Assembly: GCA_017893485.1 (NCBI GenBank)
Contig: CM030363.1
Location: forward strand, 82,562,230 to 82,626,229
Source: Hemerocallis citrina
Taxonomy: Eukaryota; Streptophyta; Magnoliopsida; Asparagales; Asphodelaceae
Direction of reading: 5' to 3'
DNA: 64,000 nt
Below the pieces are notes generated by a model, which saw only the letters and a list, made by a program, of their open reading frames with translations, ran no database searches and was not told the origin of the DNA. Positions 12,043-24,715 of the stretch are shown one piece after another. Both the position numbers and the translations under genes were made by a program. How positions within the stretch are numbered: the first letter of the stretch is position 1; every line of letters starts with the position of its first letter.

Positions 12043-12119
<77 letters not shown>
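12041..12119. repeat. (TA)n followed by (GA)n microsatellite
   Basis: A TA run to about 12083 is followed by a GA run to 12119. The TA part corresponds to the TA tract at 28495-28549 in the other LTR B. The GA part is absent there and sits at the edge of inserted element X. Confidence 0.9.
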
Positions 12120-12122
<3 letters not shown>

Positions 12123-12544
12123 TTCGGTTGCACACTACTTTGGTGAGCACTCCGTGAGCACTCACGAAATAGAGCACCTATGACAAATCTGAACCGCTCA
12201 TATTGTTCTATATACCTAAGATAGTCTAACAATAAAAAATCAATTTGTAACTCATATTTCCCGTATCTGTATTTTCTTCTACTGTAATTTTTATTTCTGG
12301 TATTCTGGTATTCTTGTATTCTATTTGAGATCCTGTATTTTGGTTCTTATTGAATAAAATCATTTTTTTTGTTTCAATTCAATTTTCGGTGACATCGTCT
12401 AATTCAAATGTATGTGCTCTTTTGTCGTTCTTCATGAAGAATGAGCTGTTCGATGTCAATCATCTCTTTATTCCCCATTTTAATACATTTTGACCAATTC
12501 CCTAGTTGGATCCCTCTCAAACCCGATACCCACATACCCATTAA

Positions 12545-12596
12545 CCCAAACCCTAACTATATAACCCTAACCTAGCCTAACCCTAACCCTAACCCC
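12545..12596 (+). promoter_or_regulatory. LTR promoter with TATA box and telobox-like AACCCTAA repeats
   Basis: TATATAA (12558-12564) is embedded in several AACCCTAA/CCCTAACC units. A GC-rich leader follows, as expected just downstream of a plant LTR transcription start. The identical arrangement occurs in the 3' LTR at 18408-18458. Teloboxes bind TRB/telobox factors in plant promoters; use here is inferred. Confidence 0.6.
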
Positions 12597-14439
12597 CGGA
12601 TTACTGTGTAAACCAAGCCAAACCGCCGCCTCTCTTCTCTCCCACTTCGTCTCCTTCCTCCCGCTCCCTAATCCTTCAAACAGCGCCCAGACCCAATTCC
12701 CTACGCTAGTCGCCCTCCGATTGCTTCGTCTCCATCATCGCCACCCTCTCCTCGTCAGCACCCAACCATCGTCGTCCCCAACCATCAAACTCAACACCCA
12801 ATCTCCATTGCCATTACCCAAACTCCGAAACCCATTTTCGCCATTACTCCACCTCGACACCATTATCCAAACCCCATCGTCGACACCATCATCGCCTCGC
12901 CGTCGCCTCCTCAATCCGACCTCCGTCCACGCCGCTAACACCCCCCGAACCACTCCTCTGCTCACTCCTCTGTTTGAACCCAAGAAATAGAGCCGCGCAA
13001 TCCTCGACGATGCGTCGCTTCTCGACGTCGCGCTGCCCGTGACCACCGTCGCCTCCTTGCGTCGAGTCTCTCTCGACGTTGCTGCCACTGGTCGCCACAG
13101 TCGCCGCCGCTCTCTCCCTCTCCCTCGCTCTCTGCCGATCGAAAGAAGGAAGAAGACGCCGTTGGGCGGGATTGGATCTTAGCTCTTGGATCGCGCCAAG
13201 ATCCGTGCCACTCAGCCGTTCTGATCGCTGTTCGCTGTTTTGCCACAGCGAATCCCCTACTCGCCGTTCCGTGTTCTGGCCCAGATCCGCTGCGTAGGAG
13301 CGATCTGATTCGCTGGATTTACTGTCCCGTGTTTGTCGTGCCGGATCGAGAGTCGCTGTACGCTGTTTTGGCCGATCTGTTGTGTGGGAAAATCCGCTCT
13401 ACAGTTGATTTTTGCACGTGCTTTTAGGAGACTTCGCCCGAGAATTTTCGATCCCATTTTCTTCAACAATCGGATCTAATCGTCGTCAATCAAGGCAAGT
13501 ATTCTTCTTGTGCACATTTTTATTCTAGTACAAGCGTTCCTTGAAAATACTACAAATAGTTAGAAATTGTGACTCCTCCTTGACTTGTCGTTGTTAATCA
13601 AATATTAAACCTCCTCAATTTCATAATCTTGAGTCACAATAATTTTATTGTATTACATTACAACTACTTGGACTCATTTTATTCCCTGAATACATGGACA
13701 CATGAAATTAAGGAGCTCTAGATTTGTAGACATATGTTATATCGTGTATGTGATGAACTTGCACCCACTAGAGTTGGAAAATAAATATTACTTTCTATTT
13801 TGATAACCATTACTCTGTATTTATATCACACATTAACCTAGACGCCTAATAACCAATTTTTATGTAACCTATACTAGTAAGATATTCCCACATGTTACTG
13901 TCCTGAATCTTGTTATACTGTTTTGACCATTTTAACATCAGAATCTGAACCCGATCCCTGAATAGAAAATGTAGACCTAGATGTCTAGATGTCGATAGCT
14001 TCCAAAATTTTCAAATTCGGAGTTGTGGTCCATGAGTTATCGTAGTTTTACTACAGCTGTGTCGGTAGACGCAGATTTGCAAAACTGCTGCACACGTTTA
14101 CTTTGCGAATTAATTTAACTATGTTAATAGCAAGCGTTTGACTTGAAATTTTATATGCAGTTGCTGGGCACCCTATAGGACATCCCCAATTTTTCTTTGA
14201 ATTAATTAACGATATTTCGTCCCTGTTTCACATGTTTAAACTTCGATTCATAAATTCTGCCTGAACACATTAACTATGTAATTCGCTGGACACATGTTCC
14301 CACCACTTTCTCATACCTTATTTCACACATCTGCATGCTTGCTTGATAAGAATTAATAAAAGTAACAAGCTGGGGTTTAAGGAAAAGACCATAGTGGTGG
14401 ATAATATAGTTAAGTGTACTCGGAAGGGGACCCGTGTTT

Positions 14440-14625
14440 CCCAGTACTCGGTTCATGAACCTGTTGCACCTTGTTGTATTCATGGAGCCAGTTACTTGGC
14501 TCATGAACCTGTTGTATTCATGAACACACTGTGTGGGTCTTGAACCTGTTAGTATTCACGAACTTGCTTCGTGAACCTGTTATTTATTTTCGTATTCATG
14601 AACCGTACCTGCTTGATACTTGATA
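14440..14625. repeat. TTCATGAACCTGTT repeats in LTR A
   Basis: Several imperfect copies of TATTCATGAACCTGTT lie in the second half of the LTR, repeated at 20315-20480 in the other LTR. They explain the small open frames in this stretch. Confidence 0.65.
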
Positions 14626-14753
14626 CCTGAGTACACCGCACTATAGACTCCATTACTAGGCCTAATCGAAATTGCATTGTCTGTAGCAACCATGTTGTAA
14701 AAAGATGGATGCATGAAGTGCTACCTAGATAGTAATAACTACAAGACTTGAAC

Positions 14754-14995
14754 ATGATACCTGCTTACTCGATACTTGATTACTTGATACATGAAACTTG
14801 ATACATGAAATCTGATACATGAAACTTGAACTTGATACATGTTTACTTGAAGCTTGATGACTCGTCACATGAGACTTGATACTTGAATAATAACACTTGA
14901 TATTTATAACTTGATACTTGTACTTGACAACTTGACACTAGACTTGAGACTTGTTACCTGACACTTGTGCTTGATGCCTGTCACTTGAGGTTAGA
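14754..14995. repeat. ACTTGATAC minisatellite in LTR A
   Basis: Around twenty degenerate copies of an 8-12-bp unit (ACTTGATAC, CATGAAACTTGATAC and variants) are present. The 3' LTR carries the same array at 20627-20868. Confidence 0.8.
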
Positions 14996-15613
14996 TACCC
15001 CTACATGTCCACTTGTCACTTACTCCACTATTAGTAGTTGTTATCCAGCCTGTTCACTTGAGTTGTCTTCCTTGCTAGCTAGTTCCTGGATTTTCACTAC
15101 TTGTTGTATTCCTGTTACATTCTTGATTCCAATTCTTGTTCCTCATTACTTGTACTCGTTTTTACTATTTGTGGCCCTAACTGCACTAAGGGCATTTTCT
15201 CTTGTCTTCCCTATTTTTCTTTTTTATATTTATTAAGCAGACTTTGGCAACGAGCTACCTGCTGGAATTGGTGAGCAGAGGTTTTAGTCTTCAAGTGGAG
15301 AAAAGACATTCTTACTTTGATTTCCTAGGTTATTTACTTCTTGTAACTTAAGACTTGTAACGGGCTTATGTTCCCGGGTTTTACATTTGATCCAGACTTG
15401 AAACTATTTTGAATATCATTGTTGTGTTTCAGTTGTTTTCTTTTGTTTAATAAATTATTCATGCATGCTTGGTTGTGTATATATATTGTTATATTCTTGT
15501 TGTGATGCTGAGTCGATCCTACAGCTTATGGATGATATTAAAATCATGCGCTGGGCTTCGTCACGCACTCGTATTCCATGTTTTTGGGAAGCAGGGCGTG
15601 ACAAGGTTTTTAG

Positions 15614-15626
15614 TGGTATCAGAGCC
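15614..15626 (+). other. Primer binding site of element A
   Basis: TGGTATCAGAGCC starts 10 bp inside the 5' LTR end and matches the Met-tRNA-type primer site seen in elements G and E. Confidence 0.88.
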
Positions 15627-16379
15627 AGGTTTGGCTAATGTGTTAGTTTGACTAATACATTGGACAGGCTTGACTCAGTCAGGATTAACACAACATTAAA
15701 CATGCCATGCAACAGCATGAATAATTTGATAATCAACTCGATCTGGATACAAGTCTTATCCCATTCATTTTGAGCCCTTTCATATTCAATTCTTTGATTC
15801 ATTGCTTCCTTTCATCTCTTACAGTCATCCTAATTTGTTGATTCCTTATTGGGTACAATTTATTCTTTCCGTACCCATATTCTTTTGATTCTGGTGCAAA
15901 CAATCTCTTACTTTTGCTTGCCTCGTTGAGCCCTTCTTATTTCAGCTCGTGTGTCGTTCATTGCTTTCCCTGCCTTGCATTCATTTTTTCATTGTTGGTT
16001 CGTATCGAGTATCATGTTGGTTATTTCTTCCCTGCTATATTCTCTTCAATTCCGATTTTGTCCCTCGTCCTTCTTCTTCGTAATCAACTCCTTAATTTTC
16101 TTTTGTCCCTTCTAGTCATCCTCCTCTTTAACTCTTTATTGGGCATAGATACATTTTTCTCCTACCTATTTTTCTCTTTATAATTATTTTTCCCGAATAC
16201 TTTCTATATTTCGATTATTTATTTGTTATATTATTTTCGATCTTCAATAAAAATATTTCTCAACAAAGATTTTGTTATTCCGAACAATGGTGTATTTTAA
16301 CTTCACTTTTCATTTTTGATCGACTATATATTTCTACTGGCTTATTTTGATAAGACAAACTCTCACTTTGTTGTATAAT

Positions 16380-17335
16380 GCTATTATTACTACTATTATT
16401 ATTACTGCTATTATATTCATTATCATTACTAGTATTATTATTATTGTTACTACTATTGATATTCTTATTGTTGTTTTCATTATTTTATTATTATTGTTAT
16501 GATCATTGTTATTATCATTGTTATTCTTATTGTTATTAGTATCAATATTTTGTTACTATTATTGTTACTGGTATTATTATTTTTATCGTTACTATTACTA
16601 TTATTATTAATTTGTTTTGAGCCTAAGCATGCTCAATTTTATATACTTTTCACCACTTCAGTGCAACCTAATGTCGAGATGGCAAATATGCAACTCGATG
16701 TCAATGGAGGCAAATTGCAACTGGATATCGGGGAGGCAAAAATGTGCAACCGAATATCCAGACGGCAACCTGCAACCTGATGTTGTGAAGGACTTGATGT
16801 TAAGGAGGCAAAATTTTCTACCTATTGCTAATTGATATTTCAAGACTCGTTACTTGTATAATGAAACTGATGGTAGAGGAATATTTTCGTTATTATTGTT
16901 ATTGTTATTTTAGTTGATGTTATTATTATTATTTTCATCACCTTTATTACTGTTATTATTTTTATTACTATTATTACTGTTAATTTATTGATATTATTGT
17001 TATTATTGCTATTATCATATAATTTATTATCATTATTGATATTATTTTTAATGCTATCATTATTATTATTATTGCATTATTTTCATGAGTGTGTTGAATT
17101 CTATTATGTCATGTATGTATTATCGTATTATTAGTATTGTTGATATTTTTATTATATTATTATTACCTGTATGATTATGATGATATTGATTTCTGTTATT
17201 ATTATTGTTATTATTATTATTTTGTTACTATTATTACTAATTTTATTATTATCATTGTTATATTTATTTTTATTATTGTTACTATTATTCTATTACTATT
17301 GATGTTATTATCATTGATATTTGTTGTTATTAATA
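16380..17335. repeat. TTATTA-rich microsatellite blocks
   Basis: Imperfect (TTA)n and (TTATTG)n occupy 16380-16615 and 16880-17335, on both sides of the minisatellite of element A. Confidence 0.9.
16665..16815 (+). repeat. Minisatellite shared by elements A and B
   Basis: About five copies of a 30-33-bp unit with the core GGCAAATTGCAACTGGAT or CAACCTGATGT. In the forward frame the copies read as a repeating KLQLD or NLQPDV peptide. Element B carries the same array, inverted, at 24515-24715. In each element it runs in the element's own sense direction. Confidence 0.8.
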
Positions 17336-18090
17336 TTTCTGTTAAACCCATTAGTTTTGATCTATATTATATCTTTTACTTATTTAAATTCAAGCCAAAC
17401 TTTATACTCATTTTGCATTATTTATTATATCTATCTTGAGCCCATACTGCCCGTTGATCCTAGTGTCTCAGTGTTATCATCTTGCTCGGTTCGTCGTTTG
17501 GTGCCATGTGGTCTACAACGACATGTCTGGAACTTGGAATGTCACCATCAGAGCGGCACAGCGGGAGCGTGGTGGGCCCACAACCCATAGGTCCCAGGAT
17601 CCTGTCATGGCTTCTTCTCTATTGTATTGTTTGTTTTGTTCCATTCCTTGCATTTGTCCTCATCCGTTGGTTCATTGCTTGGTCCGTCTTTTCCTTGTCC
17701 ATCCCTTCTTCAGTTCCAGCCCTATCTATCTCTCAATCTCTTTGCTTTATTATCTTGCAAGCCTTGTGTTGTTTCTTCTTCATTTTTGATACCGGTTATT
17801 TCTCTCTTGCATTCCATTTCGCCATCTTGTACTCATTCATTATTCGATTCAATTCTTCCCTGCCTTTTCGTTCTCTGATTTCAGTTCTGCCTACTCCTTT
17901 ATCATGTTTGTTATCTTGTGTTATTTCCTTTCTTTTGATACTGTTTATTCTCTTTCATGTATTCCATTTGACATCATTATTAACCACTTCCTCATTTTTC
18001 TGGTATTGCCACTGCTTTTTACCTTCCCCAAGTTTGTTTTGCCCTGTCCTATGTACCGCCTAAGCAAATTTCGAGGACAAAATTTTTGTG

Positions 18091-18106
18091 TAAGGTGGGT
18101 AGGATT
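18091..18106 (+). other. Polypurine tract of element A
   Basis: TAAGGTGGGTAGGATT directly precedes the 3' LTR TG. It is nearly the same as the tract of element G at 8999-9012. Confidence 0.8.
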
Positions 18107-21100
18107 TGTAACTCCTATTTCCCGTATCTGTATTTACTTCTACTGTAATTTTTATTTCTGGTATTCTGGTATTCTTGTATTCTATTTGAGATCCTGTATT
18201 TTGGTTCTGATTGAATAAAATCATTATTTTTGTTTCAATTCAATTTTCGGTGACTTCAACTAATTCAAATGTATGAGCTCTTTTGTCGTTCTTCATGAAG
18301 AATGAGCTGTTCGATGTCAATCATCTCTTTATTCCCCATTTTAATACATTTTGACCAATTCCCTAGTTGGATCACTCTCAAACCCGATACCCACATACCC
18401 ATTAACCCAAACCCTAACTATATAACCCTAACCTAGCCTAACCCTAACCCTAACCCCCGGATTACTGTGTAAACCAAGCCAAACCGCCGCCTCTCTTCTC
18501 TCCCACTTCGTCTCCTTCCTCCCGCTCCCTAATCCTTCAAACAGCGCCCAGACCCAATTCCCTACGCTAGTCGCCCTCCGATTGCTTCGTCTCCATCATC
18601 GCCACCCTCTCCTCGTCAGCACCCAACCATCGTCGTCCCCAACCATCAAACTCAACACCCAATCTCCATTGCCATTAACCAAACTCCGAAACCCATTTCT
18701 GCCATTACTCCACCTCGACGCCATTATCCAAACCCCATCGTCGACACCATCATCGCCTCGCCGTCGCCTCCTCAATCCGACCTCCGTCCACACCGCTAAC
18801 ACCCCCCGAACCACTCCTCCGCTCGCTCCTCTGTTCGAACCCAAGAAACAGAGCCGCGCTGTCCTCGACGATGCGTCGCTTCTCGACGTCGCGCCGCCCG
18901 TGACTTCTGTCGCCTCCTTGCGTCGAGTCTCTCTCGACGTTGCTGCCGCTGGTCGCCACAGTCGCCGCCGCTCTCTCCCTCTCCCTTGCTCTCTGCCGAT
19001 CGAAAGAAGGAAGAAGACGCCGTTGGGCAGGATTGGATCTTAGCTCTTGGATCGCACCAAGATCTGTGCCACTCAGCCGATCTGATCGCTGTTCGCTGTT
19101 TTGCCACAGCGAATCCCCCACTCGTCGTTCCGTGTTCTGGCCCCGATCTGCTGTGTAGGAGCGATCTGATTCGCTGGATTTGCTGTCCTGTGTTTGCCGC
19201 GCCGATCGAGAGTCGCTGTACGCTGTTTTGGCCGATCTGTTGTGTGGGAAAATCCGCTCTACAGTTGATTTTTGCACGTGCTTCACACGTGCTTTTGGGA
19301 GACTTCGCCCGGGAATTTTCGATCCCATTTTCTTCAACAATCGGATCTAATCGTCGTCAATCAAGGCAAGTATTCTTCTTGTACACATTTTTGTTCTAGT
19401 ACAAGCGTTCCTTGAAAATACTACAAACAGTTAGAAATTGTGACTCCTCCTTGACTTGTCGTTGTTAATCAAATATTAAACCTCCTCAATTTCATAATCT
19501 TAAGAGTCAAAATAATTTTATTGTATTACATTACAACTACTTGGACTCATTTTATCCCATGAACACATGGACACATGAAATTAAGGAGCCCTAGATTTGT
19601 AGACATATGTTATATCTTGTATGTGATGAACTTGCACCCACTTGAGTTGAAAAATAAATATTACTTGCTATTTTGATAACCATTACCCTGTATTTATATC
19701 ACACATTAACCTAGACGCCTAATAACCAATTTTCATGTAACCTATACTAGTAAGATATTCCCACATGTTGCTGTCCTGAATCTTGTTATACTGTTTTGAC
19801 CCTTTTAACATCAGAATCTGAACCCGATCCCTGAATAGAAAATGTATATCTAGATGTCTAAATGTCGATAGCTTCCAAAATTTTCGAATTCGGAGTTGTG
19901 GTCTATGAGTTATCGTAGTTTTACTGCAGCTGTGTCGGTAGACACAGATTTGCAAAACTGCTGTACACATTTACTTTCCGAGTTAATTTAACTATGTTAA
20001 CAGCAAGCGTTTGACTTGAAACTTTATATGCAGTTGATGGACACCCTATAGGACATCCCCAATTTTTCTTAGAATTAATTAACGATATTTCATCCCTGTT
20101 TCACATGTTTAAACTTCGATTCATAAATTCTGCCTGAACACATTAACTATGTAATTCGCTGGACACATGTTCCCACCACTTTCTCGTACCTTGTTTCACA
20201 CACCTACATTCTTGCTTGATAAGAATTAATAAAAGTAACAAGCCGGGGTTTAAGGGAAAGACCATAGTGGTGGACAATATAGTTAAGTGTACTCGGAAGG
20301 GGGCCCGTGTTTCCCAGTACTCGGTTCATGAACCTGTTGCACCTTGTTGTATTCATGGAGCCAGTTACTTAGCTCATGAACCTGTTGTATTCATGAACTC
20401 ACTATGTGGGTCTTGAACCTGTTAGTATTCACGAACTTGCTTCGTGAATCTGTTATTTATTTTCGTATTCATGAACCGTGCTTGCTTGATACTGTATACC
20501 TGAGTACACCGCCCTATAGACTCTATTACTAGGCCTAATCGAAATTGCATTCTCTGTAGCAACCATATAGTAAAAAGATGGATGCATGAAGTGCTACCTA
20601 GATTGTAATAACTACAAGACTTGAACATGATACATGCTTACTCGATACTTGATTACATTATACATGAAACTTGATACATGAAACCTGATACATGAAACTC
20701 GAACTTGATACATGTTTACTTGAAGCTTGATGATTCGTCACATGAGACTTGATACTTGAATAATAACACTTGATATTTATAACTTGATACTTGTACTTGA
20801 CAACTTGACACTAGACTTGAGACTTGTTACCTGACACTTGTGCTTGATGCCTGTCACTTGAGGTTAGATACCCCTACATGTCCACTTGTCACTTACTCCA
20901 CTATTAGTAGTTGTTATCTAGCCTGTTCACTTGAGTTGTCTTCCTTGCTAGCTAGTTCCTGGATTTTCACTACTTGTTGTATTCCTGTTACATTCTTGAT
21001 TCAAATTCTTGTTCCTCATTACTTGTACTTGTTTTTACTATTTGTGGCCCTAACTTGCACTAATGGCATTTTCTCTTGTCTTCCCTATTTTTATCTTTTA

Positions 21101-21478
21101 TATTTATTAAGCAGACTTTGGCGACGAGCTACCTGCTGGATTTAGTGAGCAGAGGTTTTAGTCTTCAAGTGTAGAAAAGACATTCTTAGTTTGGTTTCTT
21201 AGGTTATTTACTTCTTGTAACTTAAGACTTGTAACGGGCTTATGTTCCCGAGTTTTACATTTGATCCAGGACTTGAAACTATTTTGAATATTATTGTTGT
21301 GTTTCAGTTGTTTTTTGTTGTTTAATAAATTATTCATGCATGCTTGATTGTGTATATATATTGTTATATTCTTGTTGTGATGCTGAGTCGATCCTACAAC
21401 TTATGGATGATGTTAAAATCATCCGTTGGGCTTCGTCACGCGCTCGTATTCCATGTTTTTGGGAAGCGGGGCGTGACA
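18107..21478 (+). repeat. 3' LTR of element A
   Basis: 3372 bp, from TGTAACTCCTATTTCCCG to GCGGGGCGTGACA, followed by the CAATT target duplication. A TATA box lies at 18419-18425 among telobox-like repeats. Confidence 0.9.
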
Positions 21479-21693
21479 CAATTAATTTGAAATTAATTTT
21501 CAATGATTTACATCATCACAAAATTGTATGGCTGAAAATTCTAACAGCGTGATGGATGGGCAAATGAACTTCAAATTACTTGATTTTTTATTGTTAGGCT
21601 ATCTTAGGCATATAGAACAAGATGAGCGGTTCGGATTTTTCACAGGGTCTTTATTTCATGAGTGCTCACCAAAAGTAGTGTGCAACTGAAGGG

Positions 21694-21702
<9 letters not shown>

Positions 21703-21729
<27 letters not shown>

Positions 21730-23601
21730 TATTTAAGCATCAGTTAAATTATCAAGATCCATCAAATAGGAGTAGTATAATGTTCAAATTTATCTTCAGA
21801 ATTAATAAAATCAAGATTCAATCAAAATTTCACAAAACATCAATTTTTGACAACTTCTTCAAAACAGGGTATATATTAAAGTGTGTATATATATGTATAT
21901 AATTGTGGGTGTGTATACATTAATTAAAACATCAAGAGAATAATTGTATATTAGTAGTATATTGTTCAAATCAATCTCAGTATCAAAACAACTCAAGAAC
22001 CAATTCGAAAACTTCATAAAACACAAGAAATCAAGTTTCGTTCTGCATACAAGTCAGACCCGAAATAAAACCAAATTCAACCCTTCGAGAATTGATTTTT
22101 TTTATTCAAAACTCTCTTACAACTTTTTATGCACATACCCCAACTAATTACATTAGTTTACCCCTTGATTACAAGCAATTACTCTTGTACTAGTCAAGGT
22201 TTTATTTACCCAAACATCAAGAACAGATCATGTATATACATATATAGTAAAGAACCCTACTTTATTCACTTTGATGCATCAACATCATTCACCTCATTAT
22301 ACTCAATCAAATCAGTAGGCATATGAAAGAAAACAACCTACCCATGATTTCTGTTAGGTTCTTAACAATCTCAAGTCATCTATGTAGGGTTTTAATCATC
22401 AATAGCATAGTTTTCATAAAAAGATTCAATCTTTATTCATCCATGATCATACAATCTCCTAACATGCTTTCTAATAGTCAAATCATCACATACAATAAGA
22501 AATCAAACATATGTCACTTACCTTATTAAAGAATCAACTGAAATAATAAGAAAAGTCTTTCTTTTCGCAAAAATCCAAGATCCTTGCTTCGAAACTCCAA
22601 GAAAACCAATAGTAAAATAATATTTTGTTTTTATGCAGTGGAGGGGGACGGCTGTAGTGGCTCTTTAATAGGCCGAAATCTCAGTTTTTAGGGTTTTACA
22701 AGTTATATGGAAACATCCCTTAACAAATTATTCCTTTACATATATAGACCTTTCTTTAATAAAGTAGTTAAATAAGTTAAATAAATTAAAACAAAACCAA
22801 ATCCCTTTATGACTGAGTTATCCAGCCTCAAGCATAGCCCAGAAATTAAAAAAAAAAAATCGGATTTGTACTCCAAGTGGTAATTTTGCACAAAAATCCC
22901 TCTTTTTGTGATATTTGCAAATATGTCAAATAAATATCATAAAAATCTAGAAAATTCATAAATAAATATTAGATTTTCCAAAAAAATTTCTAAATTTTAG
23001 TTTCCAAGAAAATTATTTGCACAAGGTTCAACTTAAATTCTATTTTTGCAAAAATACTATATTTGTTTAAATCTTTATCAAATCAATTCTAAGTAAATTT
23101 TAAATAAATTTTAGCTTTAATAATGACCATGGACAGCCCAAAAAGCAGTAAAAACAAATTTTTATTATTTGTTTGAGATCCAATTGGCTTTTACATAAAA
23201 GCCTCTCTCTTTCGAAGTATTTATAAAAATAGTTTCTTCATTCAGAAAAATCCCAAAATTTAGGATATAATCCATTATAAAGATGAGAATTTATTCAGGA
23301 TTTTAAATTTTAGATTTGCACCAAAAAAAAATATTTGCACTTGTTTTGCACGTGTAAAATTGACAAAGTCATAAAATAGTGAAATTAATTTAAGTAAATA
23401 TGAAAAATTAAAATATCATAAATAAATGAGGAAAATCAATCATTAACCATAAAATTTTAAGAATTCGAAATTTTCTAACTTTGCACGTGTGTTGCACGTG
23501 CAAAATTGCAATTTCAAGAAAATAGTCAAAATAGTCAACTTTACCAATTTAATATTATTTAATAATGCAAAATAAATTATTTTATTTTGCGGGGTGTTGC
23601 A
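21703..23601 (-). repeat. Second half of the 3' LTR of element B
   Basis: Continues the LTR after element X. On the minus strand it starts TGCAACACCCCGC (at 23601) and includes TGCACGTG-rich motifs near 23480 and the TATTAAAG box near 22663. Small open frames on either strand are low-complexity and not supported. Confidence 0.8.
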
Positions 23602-24514
23602 TCACTCCCCGCTTAGAATAGTTCTGTTCTTAGAACTACTCTAAGCAAAAGAAACAATATACAAAACTTACAAAACAGTTCCGAAAATTTTCTCTATCAT
23701 TATTTTAGTCAGGTTTAATTATTAAGTAAAACAAAATAACATATAATTATAGCTCGAAGAGTGAAATGTGGAAACGGACATGGCAAAAGCATAAGAAATC
23801 CAATCGAATACACAATTAATCCCAAAACGTGAGAAAATAGTCAAACTATTCTTATAGAAGGAGAAGTCAAAAGTGAAGAGATAAAACTCAAATATAAAAA
23901 GGTTGATAACCATACAAACAATAAAGGAACACAAACTTAAAGGTTATATAAAATAAAATAGTTTTGGGATAAATAACCAGTCAAGATACATAGAAATATG
24001 AACAAATTTAGCTAAGTAAAGAAAATATTAATAACAATGAATGTAAAAGACAAAGAATAATGAGTATACTAGTGAATGTTAACATTATAATCAATACTGG
24101 AAAAACACATTAAAGGGTTACGAGCAAAATAGACCAAAATATATTTATTCAAGAAGACTTAAAAAAAGTTCATTGAATATTACAAAAGTAAGCGTCAAAT
24201 CATTAATTAGGACGTGGAAACAAATGTAAGTGAGAAGTCTAAAATGCTACAGAATTGGGAAACAGTAGCTATAAATAGCAATTACAAAGAACGAAAGCTT
24301 AGACCATAGTTGATGTACTCAATCTTGACACAAACGTAAAAATTTCGTAAACACAAAATAGAGAAAAATCAACTTTACTAGTTCAAATTACATGGAAACA
24401 TAAAGTGTAATTGTATAAACAAAATGTCATAAAGAAAATATTTATTTACCATTAGTTTCATTATATAAGTAAAAAGTTTTGAAATATCAATTAGCAAATA
24501 GGTAGAAAATCTCC

Positions 24515-24715
24515 CTTTTTTCGGTTCGCCTTATTGATGTCTGGCTGCAAACTTGCCTCCTCAACATCAAGTTGCAGATTTGCCTTTACGACATCAGGTT
24601 GCAGGTTGCCGCCTGGATATTCGGTTGCACATTTTGCCTCCCCGACATCCAGTTGCAATTTGCCTCCATTGACGTCTAGTTGCATATTTGCCATCTCGAC
24701 ATTAGGTTGCACCGA
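24515..24715 (-). repeat. Minisatellite shared with element A
   Basis: About six units of 30-33 bp. The minus strand reads as a 73-residue open frame with repeated LQLDV and LQPD peptides, against five looser copies in element A. It is conserved in position and orientation relative to the element. Confidence 0.8.

Larger units (their letters stand above)
12246..15603 (+). repeat. 5' LTR of element A
   Basis: 3358 bp, from TGTAACTCATATTTCCCG to GCAGGGCGTGACA. It is collinear with 18107-21478 with only scattered substitutions and small indels, one of which is an 11-12-bp duplication in the 3' copy near 19280. No protein-like conservation is evident: an open frame at 18582-19043 is broken by a stop in this copy near 12988. 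Confidence 0.9.
15627..18090 (+). other. Interior of element A, no retroelement proteins
   Basis: All three forward frames lack recognisable gag zinc knuckles, protease, RT, RNase H or integrase motifs. The content is T-rich low-complexity DNA, two TTA-rich blocks and one minisatellite. The 193-residue hydrophobic frame at 17482-18063 is rich in Phe, Leu and Ser because the DNA is T/C-rich, so I do not call it a gene. A segment near 16270-16330 resembles the start of LTR F near 49760. Confidence 0.75.
12246..21478 (+). mobile_element. Element A: LTR retrotransposon with 3.36-kb LTRs and non-coding interior
   Basis: This is a complete insertion: target duplication CAATT at 12241-12245 and 21479-21483, 5' LTR, primer site, 2.5-kb interior, polypurine tract and 3' LTR. 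LTR ends are TGTAACTC...GCGTGACA. No gag or pol domain is present. The interior holds TTA-rich microsatellites, a minisatellite, T-rich DNA and a short CGAGGACAAAATTTTTGTG block before the polypurine tract. That block matches element G, suggesting G-like proteins could mobilise it. This is LARD-like organisation. Confidence 0.9.
12121..21696. mobile_element. Element X: small inverted-repeat element split by element A
   Basis: The left arm (12121-12245) and right arm (about 21580-21696) are inverted repeats of about 120 bp. Both carry GTTGCACACTACTTT, GGTGAGCACTC, AACCGCTCAT and CCTAAGATAG. Without element A the whole is about 350 bp, so it is a MITE-like element inserted in the (TA)n tract of LTR B. 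No transposase is present. The superfamily is unclear: insertion in TA repeats would suit a Tc1/mariner-like or Micron-type target. Confidence 0.75.
10161..23601 (-). repeat. 3' LTR of element B, interrupted by X and A
   Basis: LTR sequence occupies 10161-12120 and 21697-23601. Removing the insertion leaves about 3.86 kb, close to the 3.66-kb solo copy at 56985-60642. The uninterrupted 5' copy at 26584-28740 runs from TGTAGCGCCCCGAATTTT through the same (TA)n tract and on into TTTAAGCATC..., which proves the interruption. Confidence 0.85.

Noticed and set aside
12545..12596. Interstitial telomere
   Set aside because: Only a few irregular AACCCTAA units, present in both LTRs of the same element, so part of an LTR promoter.
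17482..18063. 193-codon hydrophobic open frame resembling a membrane protein
   Set aside because: T/C-rich low-complexity DNA gives Phe/Leu/Ser/Ile runs; overlapping frames look similar. No start context or family pattern.
18582..19043. 153-codon Pro/Ser/Arg-rich open frame in the 3' LTR of element A, partly repeated at 12721-12990
   Set aside because: The 5' LTR copy has a stop, frames are open on both strands, and composition follows the C-rich LTR leader. No domain is recognisable.
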